Below are positions 1-11,480 of a stretch of 64,000 nucleotides of DNA, in pieces. The stretch's first letter is position 1; each line of letters starts with the position of its first letter. The translations under genes were made by a program, and so were the position numbers. Source of the stretch: Enoplolaimus lenunculus (taxonomy: Eukaryota; Nematoda; Enoplea; Enoplida; Thoracostomopsidae); contig JASANG010002502.1 in NCBI GenBank assembly GCA_030248215.1, positions 96,945-160,944 of the forward strand. The letters run 5' to 3'. The notes beneath the pieces were generated by a model. The model saw nothing but the letters and a program-made list of their open reading frames with translations. It had not been told where the DNA came from and searched no databases.

Positions 1-175
1 TTCTAAGCCCGTTCTCTAGACACCCTTTAAAACGCCTGAAAATATTTGTAGACACCCAAACGCCTGAAAATATTTGTAGACACACCTTAAAACGCCCTTA
101 ACGCCCTTTAAACGCCTGCATAGTCTGTTCAAAATATTTCTAGCCACCGTTACGCCTGAAAATTTTTCTAAGTCT
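1..175. repeat. Short minisatellite inside the dispersed repeat
   Basis: About four imperfect copies of a unit containing ACGCCTGAAAATATTT and TAGACACCC follow one another. The related copy at 26500-26540 has only one unit, so the number of units varies between copies. Confidence 0.6.
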
Positions 176-417
176 GTTCAAAAGCGTGAAAATTTTCCCA
201 AGTCCACTCAGTGTTCCAAAATTTGAGGTTTGCCACAAAACTCCTCGTAGCACAGAGCTAGCATGCAGGGCAGAGGATAAAAAACTCTAGAATTAAATTT
301 GTTAGCGTCAAGTTTCATAACACACATAAACATATGTGTGTTATGAATATAAATATACGTATATAGAAGAGGAAATTTTGTGATAGCCCAAGGCTATCAC
401 GAGTGTGAACGGCGCAT
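1..417 (+). repeat. Dispersed hairpin-terminated repeat, right part
   Basis: Bases 180-400 match 26530-26765 closely in the same orientation, including the perfect palindrome around ACACATAAACATATGTGTGT and the stem-loop GTGATAGCC..GGCTATCAC at 380-400. The copy ends with TGTGAACGGCGCAT (404-417), the reverse complement of the ATGCGCCGTTCACA that starts the copy at 26480, so the family has short terminal inverted repeats with a hairpin just inside one end. The left end lies outside the window. No coding capacity is seen; it must be non-autonomous. Its class is not settled (MITE, foldback or Helentron-like are all possible). Confidence 0.7.
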
Positions 418-431
418 TACAAGTTGCCGTA

Positions 432-1180
432 TGCGCACCAGGTCGCTTATAGTGAAAGCTGGAAAAGCAGACATAAGGGAGTGGCTCGAACTCTCAGTCT
501 ACGGATCCTTAAGTGCCCTACCACTGCGCCACAGATTGTATGCTGCCGGCAAGCATGCTACATAGTGCAATGCATTTATCTATACATACGGACGATGCTT
601 ATAAACAGCAACCAAAATGAGCAAGACATCCAAACTACTGCCATACACAGTACACATTATATATACATAGATATTCTGTGTGAGGTGACAATTCTGTCGT
701 GTGGACAATTGTAGCATTATATATTTAATGGATTCAAAGAAACTCATACATACCTGAGCAACAATGCACCAATCAACAGTTCTAATTGAACGCAAAGTGA
801 ATCAGATCCAAACAATTTGTATACACTTGAACAGGCCACCGATATACGACAATCCGATTTGCAAACAATTGAGTCCAAACGAATATTTTGACGTGTGAAC
901 AATGATGTGAAACTCTTCCAAATAATTCCATTAAAATAGTTTTTAAAAATGCGCACTTATATTATATTAGCTAGCAGATTTGCGTACTGCAGAATATACC
1001 AGTTGATTTCATTAATAAAGTACCAAGACTCCAACTTTTCAAAACAAAAAGCATTGAAACAGGACTAGATTGTCATCAAAGGCCTCAGACAAATTAAGAT
1101 CTTCAGTCAGGTTCCTTGAAAATTTGGCATTTTTAGTGTTCTGATAGATGTATAATTGATCGGACTATGGTATTGGCTGT
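432..1180 (-). repeat. Left arm of a long inverted repeat
   Basis: This segment is the diverged reverse complement of 17888-18690. Matching landmarks include GCACCAGGTCGCTTATAGTG (left) against its complement near 18690, the tRNA-like unit, and GATCGGACTATGGTATTGGC against its complement near 17900. By eye identity is roughly 85-90 percent with small indels. The two arms enclose about 16.7 kb including the LTR retrotransposon. No open frame of note lies in the arm. Confidence 0.8.
481..532 (-). repeat. tRNA-like unit (SINE head) in left arm
   Basis: On the minus strand TGGCGCAGTGG fits a pol III box A and GAGTTCGAGCC fits a box B at tRNA spacing. A sister copy lies in the right arm at 18543-18607, and diverged relatives at 21898 and 46374. 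Stem pairing is poor, so this is a tRNA-derived repeat and not a working tRNA. Confidence 0.6.
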
Positions 1181-1989
1181 GTGGTATATGGGAAGAATGA
1201 CATAGCTAGGGTAGATTGGCTGCGTCAGGGAGGAAGGAAACAAAACAAAAGAAACAGAAGCAAAGGAAACGGAAACCAGACTTAAAAATAAATATAATAA
1301 GTTACAGAATTTATGCAAAATAGATACATGTGTGGACGACTAGCCCGAATTGTATATTTGTTCAGTCTTGAAAGAATTTGATAAGATTTGGTGTTGTTTT
1401 GAAACACGGAGAATTATTACTGTGTGCTTTTCGCTATTAGGTGGAAACTACTTGTGTTTGTGATTTTTCGGTTTAGTTCCGAGCTCGAAGAAAAACTGGT
1501 AAGAATTTCCTGAGTTGAGTACCGTAGAACTGTTTTAAAATCAGAACTGTTATGGGCGGGCTATTTGTATGTACTCGCGAGTCCGGTGTGTTGAGCCCGG
1601 AACCTGTCCTTGTTAGGTAGTGCGTTCAGCGGACGCACCGGGGCTCGGTCATTACTCTAGCCGCTCGGAACGCATATAAACGTTTACTCACATAAAACAC
1701 CCTAAAAACGTAAGCTTAGATCGAATTGAATCAATAGCATCAGTAAACATTGTATAACATTATATACTGTATAACCATATCTGTGCCTTTTGTAAAAACG
1801 TTCTTCAGTAAATTCTTAAAACCGTCAGTGCCGTTGGTGAAGGGCGAATACGCTACGTCATAGATCCCGAACTTGGCCGTTTACATGAAAATCCGACAGG
1901 CTGGGTTGCAGAAACTCGACCTAAGTCAAGGTAGAAACTGAACCTTACAGGGCGAAATTTTTGATAAATTGGCAGATCCTGGCGGTGCG
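1181..1989. other. Non-coding spacer with a possible solo LTR
   Basis: No gene is seen. Bases from TGTTATGGGCGGGC (about 1549) to CGTTTACA (about 1885) or CCTTACA (about 1950) begin TG and end CA and hold a TATA-like CATATAAACG and promoter-like GC-rich sequence, as a solo LTR of a second family would. A target-site duplication is not visible, so this is a weak call. Bases 1898-1935 are also complementary to about 16738-16770, across the big element. Confidence 0.35.
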
Positions 1990-2901
1990 TGTAGGTGGTG
2001 TCTCACCTTTGAATTTTGGGTTTTTACTTTTTATTTTCTAAATCACCCTCCCTCAGCTTTCCCTTTTTCTGGAGCGCCCTGGGCTCCTATTTAGCACTCT
2101 TTTTCCTATTTCTGAGCTGTGACCCCGCTGGCCAATATCCGAGTGCGACTCTTAAGTCGTGCCGGATATTTTCCTAAAAATATATAAAAATCTATTTTAA
2201 AAATCTAAAACAATTACCTAGCTAGGTGTAAGACGTGGTTTTTGTGCTATTTTTAGTTGTTGTTTTTTGTGTCGTTTTTGTGTATTTTTGATTATATCGG
2301 CGTCGTGCGTGTTAAAAAGTTCTAAAACAATATTCTTTAAAAAATTCTACAAAAATTAATATTAAATTTACTAAAAAATAACCTAATTCAATTCTTAGTT
2401 TGGAATTCCTGAGTTAGTCGGAGAAAATCAGTTGTATTTTTACCCGGTCAGATATTATTATGAAAGTTATGCTTTGTGCAGTTTGTACGGTTGTTCCTAG
2501 AATGTGAATTGCGAGTTTGGTTTGGGTTTATATTACGCGTAGACCTTTGGACCCCATTGTTTTTCCCGGTAATTGGTGAGTATTGTGTTAACGGTAGAAC
2601 CGACTGGCTCGTGCGAGCAGTCGTATCGGTAATTATTCACGGCAAGCTGTACGCAGCAGTCATAGGCTTAGGTGGAATTGGGACCTTTTCAAGGAAGGCA
2701 ATTACGCCTGAGCGCTGCGGAGCGGACATTGCTTAATTAAAATAGAACGTGGTTTATTAGTAAGACTAAGCTATTGTGTTGCATCTGGAAGTTGATAGTG
2801 GTTATTTTTAAAGTTGTGCGCACAGGAATTAGTAGTTTTCGAAAGTATTGTTTTAGAGCTAAAAGATAATTCTGTATTCTTATTACCAAATAATTTTGTA
2901 C
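1990..2901 (+). repeat. 5' LTR
   Basis: Starts TGTAGGTGGTGTCTCACC and runs in register with the 3' LTR up to AATTTTGTAC, where the two diverge. It has an AT-rich TATA-like stretch near 2180. An 86-codon open frame inside it is present in both LTRs only because the copies are identical; it is not counted as a gene. Confidence 0.9.
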
Positions 2902-3339
2902 CTGATAATTGGTGCTTTATCTTTATAATTTTTACTAGTTGCATTCCTTTTGTCATTTGACTTTTATATAAAATTTCTAAAACCGTGCGTTTCTTGCGGA
3001 GCGATCGATCTTAGTTGAAGTACGGACTCATTTGCCGTTGGACCCCAAGATACATTTGACGCGGTGTCGAACAAATAGATAGCTACCCAAATCACACAGA
3101 AAGGAACAGAACCAAGACACACAACCGGATAAAGAAAGACACCCAACCAACCGAAACCCAAAACCGACATGGTGACCACGATGGCTTCAATTCTGGCGTG
3201 ATCAATTGTGACGCTAGATTCGAACGGAAAAGGATAAAGGATAAAAATTACAAAGACTAAAGGATAAAGTCGAGATTGTAAGTGTGCAGAATTTTATTGT
3301 CCCCCAGTTTTCAGAAATACCCAGCCTAGTACATTCGTC
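2902..3339 (+). other. 5' untranslated leader of the LTR element
   Basis: Leader between 5' LTR and gag. A TGG-starting stretch (TGGTGCTTTATC near 2912) is the best candidate primer-binding site, but its tRNA was not identified. Confidence 0.5.
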
Positions 3340-5640
3340 ATGTATCGGACCCCGCAACATCCTCGAGTTCCGCCATCTCCCCAGTATCATGGACACCCCG
3401 ACAGTCTCCCGAATCAGATGGTTACCAGGAATGCCTTACGACAGTACCAGAATGCACTACAAACTCAACAACATTCCCCATCCCGAGTTACGATCCGAAC
3501 TGCGTCTCCCCAGAACTCAACCCTATTGACAAGTCCTCAAGGAATTATGGAACCATCACCGGATATACACATTTCAGCACCTGTTACCCCATTCCAAGAA
3601 CCTGTAGCTACAAACACACTTAATTTTGTAGGTGATCAGGGGAATGCAGATCCGAACACAAGTAATGTAGCATCAGATACACAAAATCCGCTAGCTACAA
3701 AAAGCATAACTATAGATACAGACCCGTATGTTTTAGTACCAGTAAAAACAAATTCTTTGCCCTCAAATGTTGCAACAGTGGTAACATGTATGACAGCAAA
3801 TATGCAACAGTTAGCAATAACAACTGAAGGACAGCAGCATTTGTATAATCAGAGTAACATAGCTAATATGCCACAGTTAAATACGAATGTAACACAGATA
3901 GGGACACCGGCTGGACAAATTGTCCATCCAATAGTACCCACATTAGCATACCCATATTCCTCAGCAATTTCAGCTACACATAATTATTCAGGCTATAATG
4001 TAGTCGCTTTTTCGAGTGTACCTCAAACAGTTGTGCAACCGACATGTAGTTATGCACAAAATATTTCGCAAATTCCTAACAGAGTCAATGTGCAATATTA
4101 TCCCCAAAATTCGAGAAATATTGTACAACCCGTAAACAGTGTTTTGAATCCTAATACTGGATGTATTAATCCTGATATGTTAAATGTTCCTATACCTGAA
4201 ACGGTACCTAAAACTTCTGCATTTCACCCTATAAGCCCTTCAGTTCATGAAAATCCTTCCGTAGTTGCAAATGTAGAAGTCAATGCACCTATAAACATGA
4301 ATTCAGCTCATGGTAAGACACCTGAACAACAACTTTTATTAACATTAAATCCACAACAATTATTATTATATCAACAAACATTAATGGAAAAAGCAGATAG
4401 TTGGAATCCCCAAGATGATCCCCCAGAAGCACGAAGTCCGGAATTATTTAAGGAAACGGTCAAAACTTGGATGTTTCCGAAAAGACAAGAAAGCTGTTCG
4501 TCAACATCAATCCCGAACGCCCAACCTAAACGGAATCACATGAAAGATTTTTCTCCTAGTGATTCATCCGATAGAGGAAGTCGAAGTATTATTGTTGAAA
4601 GGACCAAATTAAGGGACACTCCAACCCAAACAATAGTTAAGATGCCGGAAAAACCCCCAACTGTACCACCATACGATGGCGAATCTGATTTCGGCACGTA
4701 TTTCCGCAAATTTAGTCGAACTATGAAGTCGGCTAAAATTTCGGACAATGAGACAAAAATGAAAATATTTCGGTCAAGCCTTAAAAAATCCGCAGAAAAA
4801 TATCTTGATTTTCTGGAGGATAAAAGGCACGACGCTTTTGAACCGGAAGAATTTATTTCACTAATAGATTTATTTCATAAAAGGTTCGCGGAAACCACAG
4901 ACCTGTCAAGTCGCATGGCTACTTTCCAGCGAATTGTTCAGGAGGGATCTGTGGAAGATTTTGCCGACGAATTACATGCTTATTGGGTTCGAAATTTAGA
5001 ACCTCAATTTGCAAATACTTTCGAGGCAAGGGAACTTTTGTGTCAAACTTTTGTGAACAATTCAGTCCATGAGTTAAAATGGAGATTACAACTAGGAGTA
5101 ACGGAGCCTTTCGATTTTGAAGTACTCCGTAACAGGGCTGAAAAGCTACAACGACAGTTAATAGCAGATGGCACATTAACGAAAGTTAAGAATAGTCCAT
5201 CAAATAATAGTAATAAGCCTGACAGCAAGTTGCAAACTCGGACGGAGTCTAATTCCGCTAGAGTTCCTAGGCAACAGCAACCCAATACGAGTCAATCGAC
5301 TATAGTTCCTAGAAACCAAACACAGAATACCACAAATTCGAACACTAATAACTAAAAATCTTTTCAGAATAATCCCGGAAACGCCCAGAGATTACAAGCA
5401 CTTAGAGACAGTGGTTCTTGTTTCTTTTGTGAACAACAAGGTCATATGTCTAGAAATTGTCCTAATAAGCCCCAAAGACAGAATCCAACAACGGGTATGG
5501 CTTCAAAGCCACAACCGTTAATTAATTTACAACGGGAAGAAAGCATGATTCAAATGAGTCAAGACTCAGATGTTATGCCCTGTGCATTCTGTGGTCGTAC
5601 TAATCATTTGGTACAAGAGTGTTATTTAAACCCTAAGAAT
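3340..5640 (+). mobile_element. gag: gag region with two zinc knuckles (LTR element)
   Basis: The first part is rich in Q, N, P, T and S and looks disordered. From about 4655 to 5165 lies a Retrotrans_gag-type helical core (YDGESDFGTYFRKF near its start, then a helix-rich stretch ending EKLQRQL). Two CCHC zinc knuckles follow: CFFCEQQGHMSRNC near 5420 and CAFCGRTNHLVQEC near 5580, both with the C-X2-C-X4-H-X4-C spacing that binds genomic RNA in Gag proteins. The region would form the virus-like particle. Treated as part of a fossil element. Confidence 0.88.
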
Positions 5641-5899
5641 AAGGTTAACACACAAATTCTGAAAAGACCCCAAGCCCCACAACAAAGTAAGACCACATTT
5701 ACACCACAAAATAATCAGAATAACAATAAACCAGGTCCCAATACTGCCGCAATGGTTGCAAAGCCTATGGACAATTATCCAATGAACGATTCCTTGTCCA
5801 ATAACCTATCGGGTATCCGTATCCGTAGAATGCATGAAGAAACTCCCGGTCCCATTTCTATTCAGCACAACCCCAAAATGATTGCTACAATCAACCCCA

Positions 5900-6260
5900 A
5901 GTCCGTGAAAGCTACCGGTGTTAATATTGAAGTCAACTTATGTTCCTTTATGGTTACGGCAATGGTTGATACGGGAGCGGAAGTTTCGTTAATACATTCT
6001 GAAGTTTACCGGATGTTCTTCAAAGACAAAATACCCCTGGATACCTCTCAAAATGTGGTTTGCCGGACATTTGATAATTTGTCGTCTCAAACCAGCGAAG
6101 GATGTATAAATTATAGTTTAACTATCGGAGATTGCACGAAAATGGTTGCACTGCATGTAATACCTCGAATGCAGGCTGCAATAATTTTGGGCGACGATGT
6201 ACTAACGGATTTCGGTGTTGTCATAAATTATTTCAACTCAACCGTTAGTGTTAACCGGAA
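5900..6260 (+). mobile_element. Retropepsin-like aspartic protease domain (LTR element)
   Basis: The active-site motif MVDTGAEVSLIHSE lies near 5960 and a flap/C-terminal motif AAIILGDDVLTDFGVVINY near 6175-6230. This is the classic single-domain retroviral-type protease that dimerises and cuts the polyprotein. It sits downstream of the knuckles, as expected for the Ty3/gypsy order. About 1 kb of unassigned hydrophilic sequence follows before RT. Confidence 0.88.
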
Positions 6261-7399
6261 AACAATTACATCCTGGAAAGTTAAGCAAATAATCGGTCCT
6301 AGAGAAACTACGCTGGAATATATCGAAAACAAATTACCGGAACGTTTGGGATACAATCTCATTCAGAAACCCGTTGTCGAAACCTTAGCTGAAAAGGTTG
6401 AAAAGGCACGTTTAACTGGAAAACATTACAGTCCACCGGTTCGTCGAAAACCTATGGGAATATGTTCAGGCGATGACGAAAATTGCAAGGATCTTGAAAA
6501 TAAACCTATGGAACCTAAAGGTCCATTGGGTATCAAAATGACTGCATATTCAAAATGTTCGAACGCAAATTGTAAAAACCAATTGCCACCGTCATTTCAA
6601 TATCAAGGAGAAACAAAAATAGGTACGTTAAAAGTTGCATTGTCAGAAAACGACACTGACTTAAGATCAGCGTCGAAGGGGGATTCTAAGCATGAATATA
6701 CCCAGACGTGTGATCAAGATATAACATTAGCAACAATACAAAGTCCAAATATGCGAATTGTAAACATCTGCCGAGTAGCAACGTCAGTACGAATACCGCC
6801 TAATACTACTAAATTAGTGCGATGCTGTTTACCGGACGAATTAAAGCATCAAGAAGCAGTGGTAACTGAACCAAAAGGCCTAGCACGCAAATTGTCTGAG
6901 TCCATTTTGGTTCCAAATACAATTGCGCGAACTCAAGAAGGCTGCGTTTATCTTCCAGTTTCCAACTTTGATGCTCGGCCTGTTGCGCTACTTAAAGGGG
7001 AAGATATTGCAAGTGTTGATACGGGCGAAGTTATTACGAACATCTTTGACCCCAAAGACTTACCGGAAACATTGGATAGTAAGGAAAATAAACGGAGGGA
7101 AGATTTAACAACAAATGTTAACACTTCCCAAATTAATACAGTTAAGATTACAAAGCAACTAAAACAAGCACAGGATCTGAAACAATTTTGTGATTGGTTA
7201 CTACAGCAAACTTCCCATTTACCAGAAATTCCCCTCCCTGAAGGTGTAAAGTTAGCAGAAACTAATTTGCAACCACAACAACTGCAGCTATTGAAAGCTT
7301 TGATATATGAATACGGACTGTTTTGGAGCAGAAAAGAAACCTTTAGGAGCTACGGGAGTGGTAAAACACAAAATAGAGGTCCAAACCCGTAACCCTATA

Positions 7400-8110
7400 C
7401 AACAAAAAGCTAGAAGGGCTGCATTTTCTCGACGTCAATTAATAACGGAACATATAAACGAAATGTTAGAACAAGGTATAGTTCAGCCTTCAAAAAGTCC
7501 CTGGGCTTCCCCTGTTGTACTGGTTAAGAAAAAAGACGGTACTCTACGTTTTTGCGTCGATTACCGCCAGTTAAATGATGTTACCAAGAAAGATAGTTTC
7601 CCTCTCCCACGTATCGACGAAACGATCGACGCGTTAAGAGGATCGAAATATTTTACCACAATAGATCTCCAATCAGGATATTGGCAGATTGAAATGGACC
7701 CAGAGGATATTGAAAAAACTGCGTTCATTAGCCATGAAGGGCTGCATGAATTTAAAGTCATGCCGTTCGGATTGACTAATGCCCCCGCTACTTTTCAGCG
7801 AATGATGCAAATGGTGTTTTCCGGATTGCTTATGGAAATTTGCCTATGCTATCTGGATGACATCATTGTGTTTTCAAAATCGTTTACGCAACATCTATTG
7901 GACCTAGAAAGAGTTTTTGGAAAATTAAGGGCAGCAGGATTAACAGTTAAAGGTAAAAAATGTGATTTTGTTAAAACAGAAGTACACTTTTTAGGACATG
8001 TAGTTTCAAATGGAGGTATAAGGCCTACAAGTGAAAAAGTTCAGCAGGTAAGAGAATGTCGAGTACCGACCACGGTAACAGAACTCCGTTCTTTTTTAGG
8101 TTTAACTGGA
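7400..8110 (+). mobile_element. pol: Reverse transcriptase domain (LTR element)
   Basis: Recognised from SPWASPVVLVKKKDGTLRFC near 7495, FTTIDLQSGYWQIEM near 7650, the LPFGL-type block MPFGLTNAPATFQRMM near 7760, and the catalytic YLDDIIVFS near 7850, followed by the thumb motif HFLGHVVSNGGI near 7985. All palm motifs are those of Ty3/gypsy RT. It copies the RNA intermediate to DNA inside the particle. Confidence 0.95.
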
Positions 8111-8279
8111 TATTATAGGCAATTTGTACAAGGATACGGCATAATAGCCGCACCTTTATATGATTTGGTTCAAGGAAATCAAAAAGGTAAAAGTATTAAG
8201 GATAGATGGGATGAAAAATGTCAAGCGGCATTTGAATTACTTAAGAAAAAGCTCACTGAATCCCCAATTTTAGTATACC

Positions 8280-8670
8280 CTGATCATAGTAAACCTTTTA
8301 TCTTGTCTACTGATGCTAGTGACAGAGGTGTTGGATTTGTTTTAGCACAAATTGGTGATGACGGTATGGAACACCCCATCCATTACGGCAGCCGTAAATT
8401 TACTCCAGCTGAAAGCCGGTATGCCGTCACGGAAAAAGAATGTTTGGCCGTGGTAAGTGCTTTTATGAAATTTAGACCCTATCTTCTTGGAAACAGAACC
8501 ACCGTAATTACCGATCATGCACCTTTAACCCAAATTTTAACCAAAATTCGATCCCTAGACGTCTTAACCCCCCGATTAATGCGTTTTGCCCTTAAACTAC
8601 AAGAATTCGAGTTTGATATAATATACAAACCAGGTAAAAAGCATAACAACGCAGATGCCCTATTCCGCCC
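8280..8670 (+). mobile_element. RNase H domain (LTR element)
   Basis: FILSTDASDRGVGFVLAQ near 8300, YAVTEKECLAVV near 8420 and TDHAPL near 8510 mark the catalytic Asp, Glu and Asp positions of a Ty3/gypsy RNase H, which removes the RNA strand of the RNA:DNA hybrid. KPGKKHNNADALFRP near 8630 is the usual connector to integrase. Confidence 0.93.
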
Positions 8671-9139
8671 ACCAATATTAGATGACACTCCTAACGAAAT
8701 TGGAGCGGAAACTGAACCGATGGAAGAACGGCTACAGTTGCGCGAACAAATCTTTTGCAAAGAAAATTCGTTAAATGCGGTGATAGCTCAAGTTATTCCA
8801 TCTGCTGACGAAGAATTCATTCCATCTCCTCCATCCACTTCCGATAAAGAATCCTCCGATGTCGATTGTTTCTCCACCTATTTGGAGATTGAATCTCCAT
8901 GGGATAAAGAACAATTAGTAAGTGCTCAAATTGAAGATATATATTTTGGCCCTATGATTAAGTATTTAGAGGGTGAAAATATTTTAGAAAGCCAATCTCC
9001 GGAAATAAAGAAATGGGTTATGGAAAATGAAAATAATTTTGTAATTTACAAGGAGGTTTTGTATCACGCACGACGCCGATCAAAACCTGTAAAATCGGAT
9101 GCATTGGAATTTAGATTAGCAGTACCTATATTATTTAGA

Positions 9140-10210
9140 ACTCCTCTAATGGAGCAAGCCCATACTTCTAAGTATGGCGGTCGTTTATCGTTTGATAGGG
9201 TTTTAGGAAAACTTCAAAGAAAATTCTATTGGCCTACAATGGTCAAAGATTTACAAAGTTTTATAGATAAGTGTATTCCCTGTACCAGATTTAAACCTGG
9301 TCCTGTACGTAAAGGTAAATTGGAACCTATTGCAGCCGTCTCTCCTTTCCACATGATTGGAGTAGATGTTATAGGTCCATTACCAGAATCGGAAATCGGA
9401 AATAAGTATATAGTGTGTTTTATGGATTATTTCACTAAGTGGCCCGAAGCGTTTGCAACGTCTAATCAGACGGCACAAACAATAATACAACTTATAACTG
9501 ATAAGATTATCCCCGCACATGGTGTTCTCCGTGTTATTTTATCGGATCAAGGACCGGCATTTGTATCTGAACTATATAAGATGGAAATGGCTCAATTAGG
9601 AATTAGACTTACGTATTCAACGCCTTATCATCACCAGGCCAATGGCTTAATAGAGCGTTGGAATCAAACCCTTATGAAAATATTGAAACCCTTAATTGAA
9701 TTGGAACCTAGAAAATGGGATACTTATTTAGCACCCGCCCTTTTTGCATATAGAACCACTGTTCATGCGTCAACTGGACAAACACCATTCTTTTTGATGC
9801 ATGGCAGGGATCCTGATCTCCCAGGTGAAAATGCTTTAATGTCAACCCTAAAGGCAACAGAACCGGCAGGTTATAGTGCTCGGCTGCTGCAGGATTTATC
9901 AAAGGCATGGGAAAATACTGCAAAACAAATTTTGCATTCCCAAACCAAATATAAGTCCTATTATGATAAAAGGGCTAAAGTAAGGGAATTTTTACCTGGT
10001 GATATTGTGGTTATGAAGAGAAAAGATAAAATAGACCCTAAGAGAATTTCTAACAAATTTCATTCCGAATTTGAAAGATTATACCGGGCAAAAGCGGTTG
10101 ACGGACCTAATTTAAAATTACAATACCTAGGATCGGCAACACGAGCCGACTCTTGGTATAACCAGGCTTTAGTTAAACATTTTGGAGGCTCTATTGAAGA
10201 TTATTTAGCA
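9140..10210 (+). mobile_element. Integrase (LTR element)
   Basis: An N-terminal H-H-C-C zinc domain spans about 9150-9290 (HTSKYGG..., FYWPTM, CIPCTRF). The rve catalytic core follows, with Asp in GVDVIGPLPESE near 9360, Asp in LSDQGPAF near 9540, and the Glu of NGLIERWNQTL near 9645, giving the DDE triad. The C-terminal part contains FLPGDIVVMKRK near 10000. Integrase inserts the DNA copy into host chromatin; what follows it here is unusual (see the PHD finger). Confidence 0.93.
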
Positions 10211-10254
10211 TATGAAACAAAATTAAGGGCCGGAATTTCAAATAAGGAATCGGA

Positions 10255-10430
10255 AGATGCAGATTGTCAAATTTGCAAGGGTTCTTATTCTACTGATTTA
10301 CAAACGGATTTGGTCATAGATTGGATTCAATGTGACTTGTGCCTATCATGGTTTCATTTTACCTGTGTTGGTCTTATAGACGAACCAGCACAAGCCTTAT
10401 GGTATTGTCCCCAGTGTTTACAAGCCCAAG
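10255..10430 (+). mobile_element. PHD finger fused behind integrase
   Basis: Cysteine and histidine spacing fits a C4-H-C3 PHD finger: CQICKG near 10265, WIQCDLCLSWFHFTC near 10323-10367, and WYCPQC near 10400. PHD fingers commonly read histone H3 tails. Here it stands where many Ty3/gypsy integrases carry a chromodomain, so targeting to marked chromatin is a reasonable inference. A hydrophobic stretch around 10510-10575 (YYIVLVVLCVVWLFS) follows and could be membrane-spanning. Confidence 0.82.
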
Positions 10431-10739
10431 GTAGCTTATTACTACATACGGGCTTTGTAATTGTTATAGATGTAAGTATTAAAAAAGTAAATTCTTTAAA
10501 AGAATTTAGTAGTTATTATATAGTATTAGTAGTGTTGTGCGTAGTTTGGTTATTTTCAAAAGGTGTTATTTTGAACATTGACAATATATTGTATGGTGGA
10601 CAGTTATTGACTAATGTTACAATGCCAGCAACAAATTCAAAGGTGCAATGGCCGGAGATTTTTGAAAAGCCGCCGGAGGGATCTCCAATGTATGATGCAA
10701 ATCACCCATGTCATTCCTTGGAGTATTGGGTTCCAGTAC

Positions 10740-11480
10740 AAACGTTGATGCGCGAATGGGGAAAACCGCGGTATGTTGGAATTTTATCGGATGAAGACCA
10801 GGTAGACGCGGCGGTGGAAAAAATTAGGGCCTCAAGGACTAATATTTTAGCGTTAGACATTGAAGGAGTAAATTTTTCAAGACAAAAATATAAAACTTAT
10901 ATGAAAATGTTAGAAAAACACCAAGAAAATCCCAAGGAAAATCCCCACCCTTCCAATACTAGACTTCTCCCTGACGGCCACCAAACGTATTGCCTGGAAG
11001 AATGGTGTTCTAAACCAACGGTGGTTCGTAAAAATTTAATGCGAACACTTTAGATAGGAACAACGGAAGGGGCAATTTTTATTTTTGATGTTCAGGCTTT
11101 TGGAGTAGAGATACCTAAGTCTCTATCCGAATTATTGCACGATGAAAATTTTGTAAAATTATGGTGGAGCGTGCATAATGATAGAAATATGTGGGAAATG
11201 TTATATGGCGATTCGAAAAATGCACCTCCAAATAAGAAATTTCCCTACGATTCAAATACCTTAGATTTACAAAATTGCCATAAACATGCATATGGTCAAG
11301 CGGGACTAGGAGATGTCATAACCGCTTATTTTGGATACAATAAAGGAAAAACTCCATACGGTGAATACATGATGGGATATCTCCGTCAATGGACAAAAGG
11401 TCCACAGACGGTTGATACAGATGACACACGATTTATGGAGTTTATTAGGTATGCCAGTTTAGACGTCATGCTAGCTAATG
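10740..11480 (+). mobile_element. DEDDy 3'-5' exonuclease-like region (LTR element)
   Basis: Motifs of the RNase D/WRN/EXD1 exonuclease fold appear in order: an ExoI-type D-X-E in NILALDIEGVNF near 10845, a hydrophobic strand FIFDVQAFG near 11085, an ExoII-type block WWSVHNDRNMWEML near 11160, TLDLQNCHKHAYG near 11260, and an ExoIII-type Y-X3-D in YASLDVMLA near 11450. These would supply the four metal-binding acids and the tyrosine of the DEDDy class, which trims RNA or DNA 3' ends. The region is not a normal part of a gypsy pol and is an accessory gene of host or inter-element origin. Described as part of a fossil element. Confidence 0.72.

Noticed and set aside
2476-2736. 86-codon open frame in both LTRs
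   Set aside because: Present twice only because the LTRs are identical. It has no recognisable family and overlaps the LTR regulatory region.
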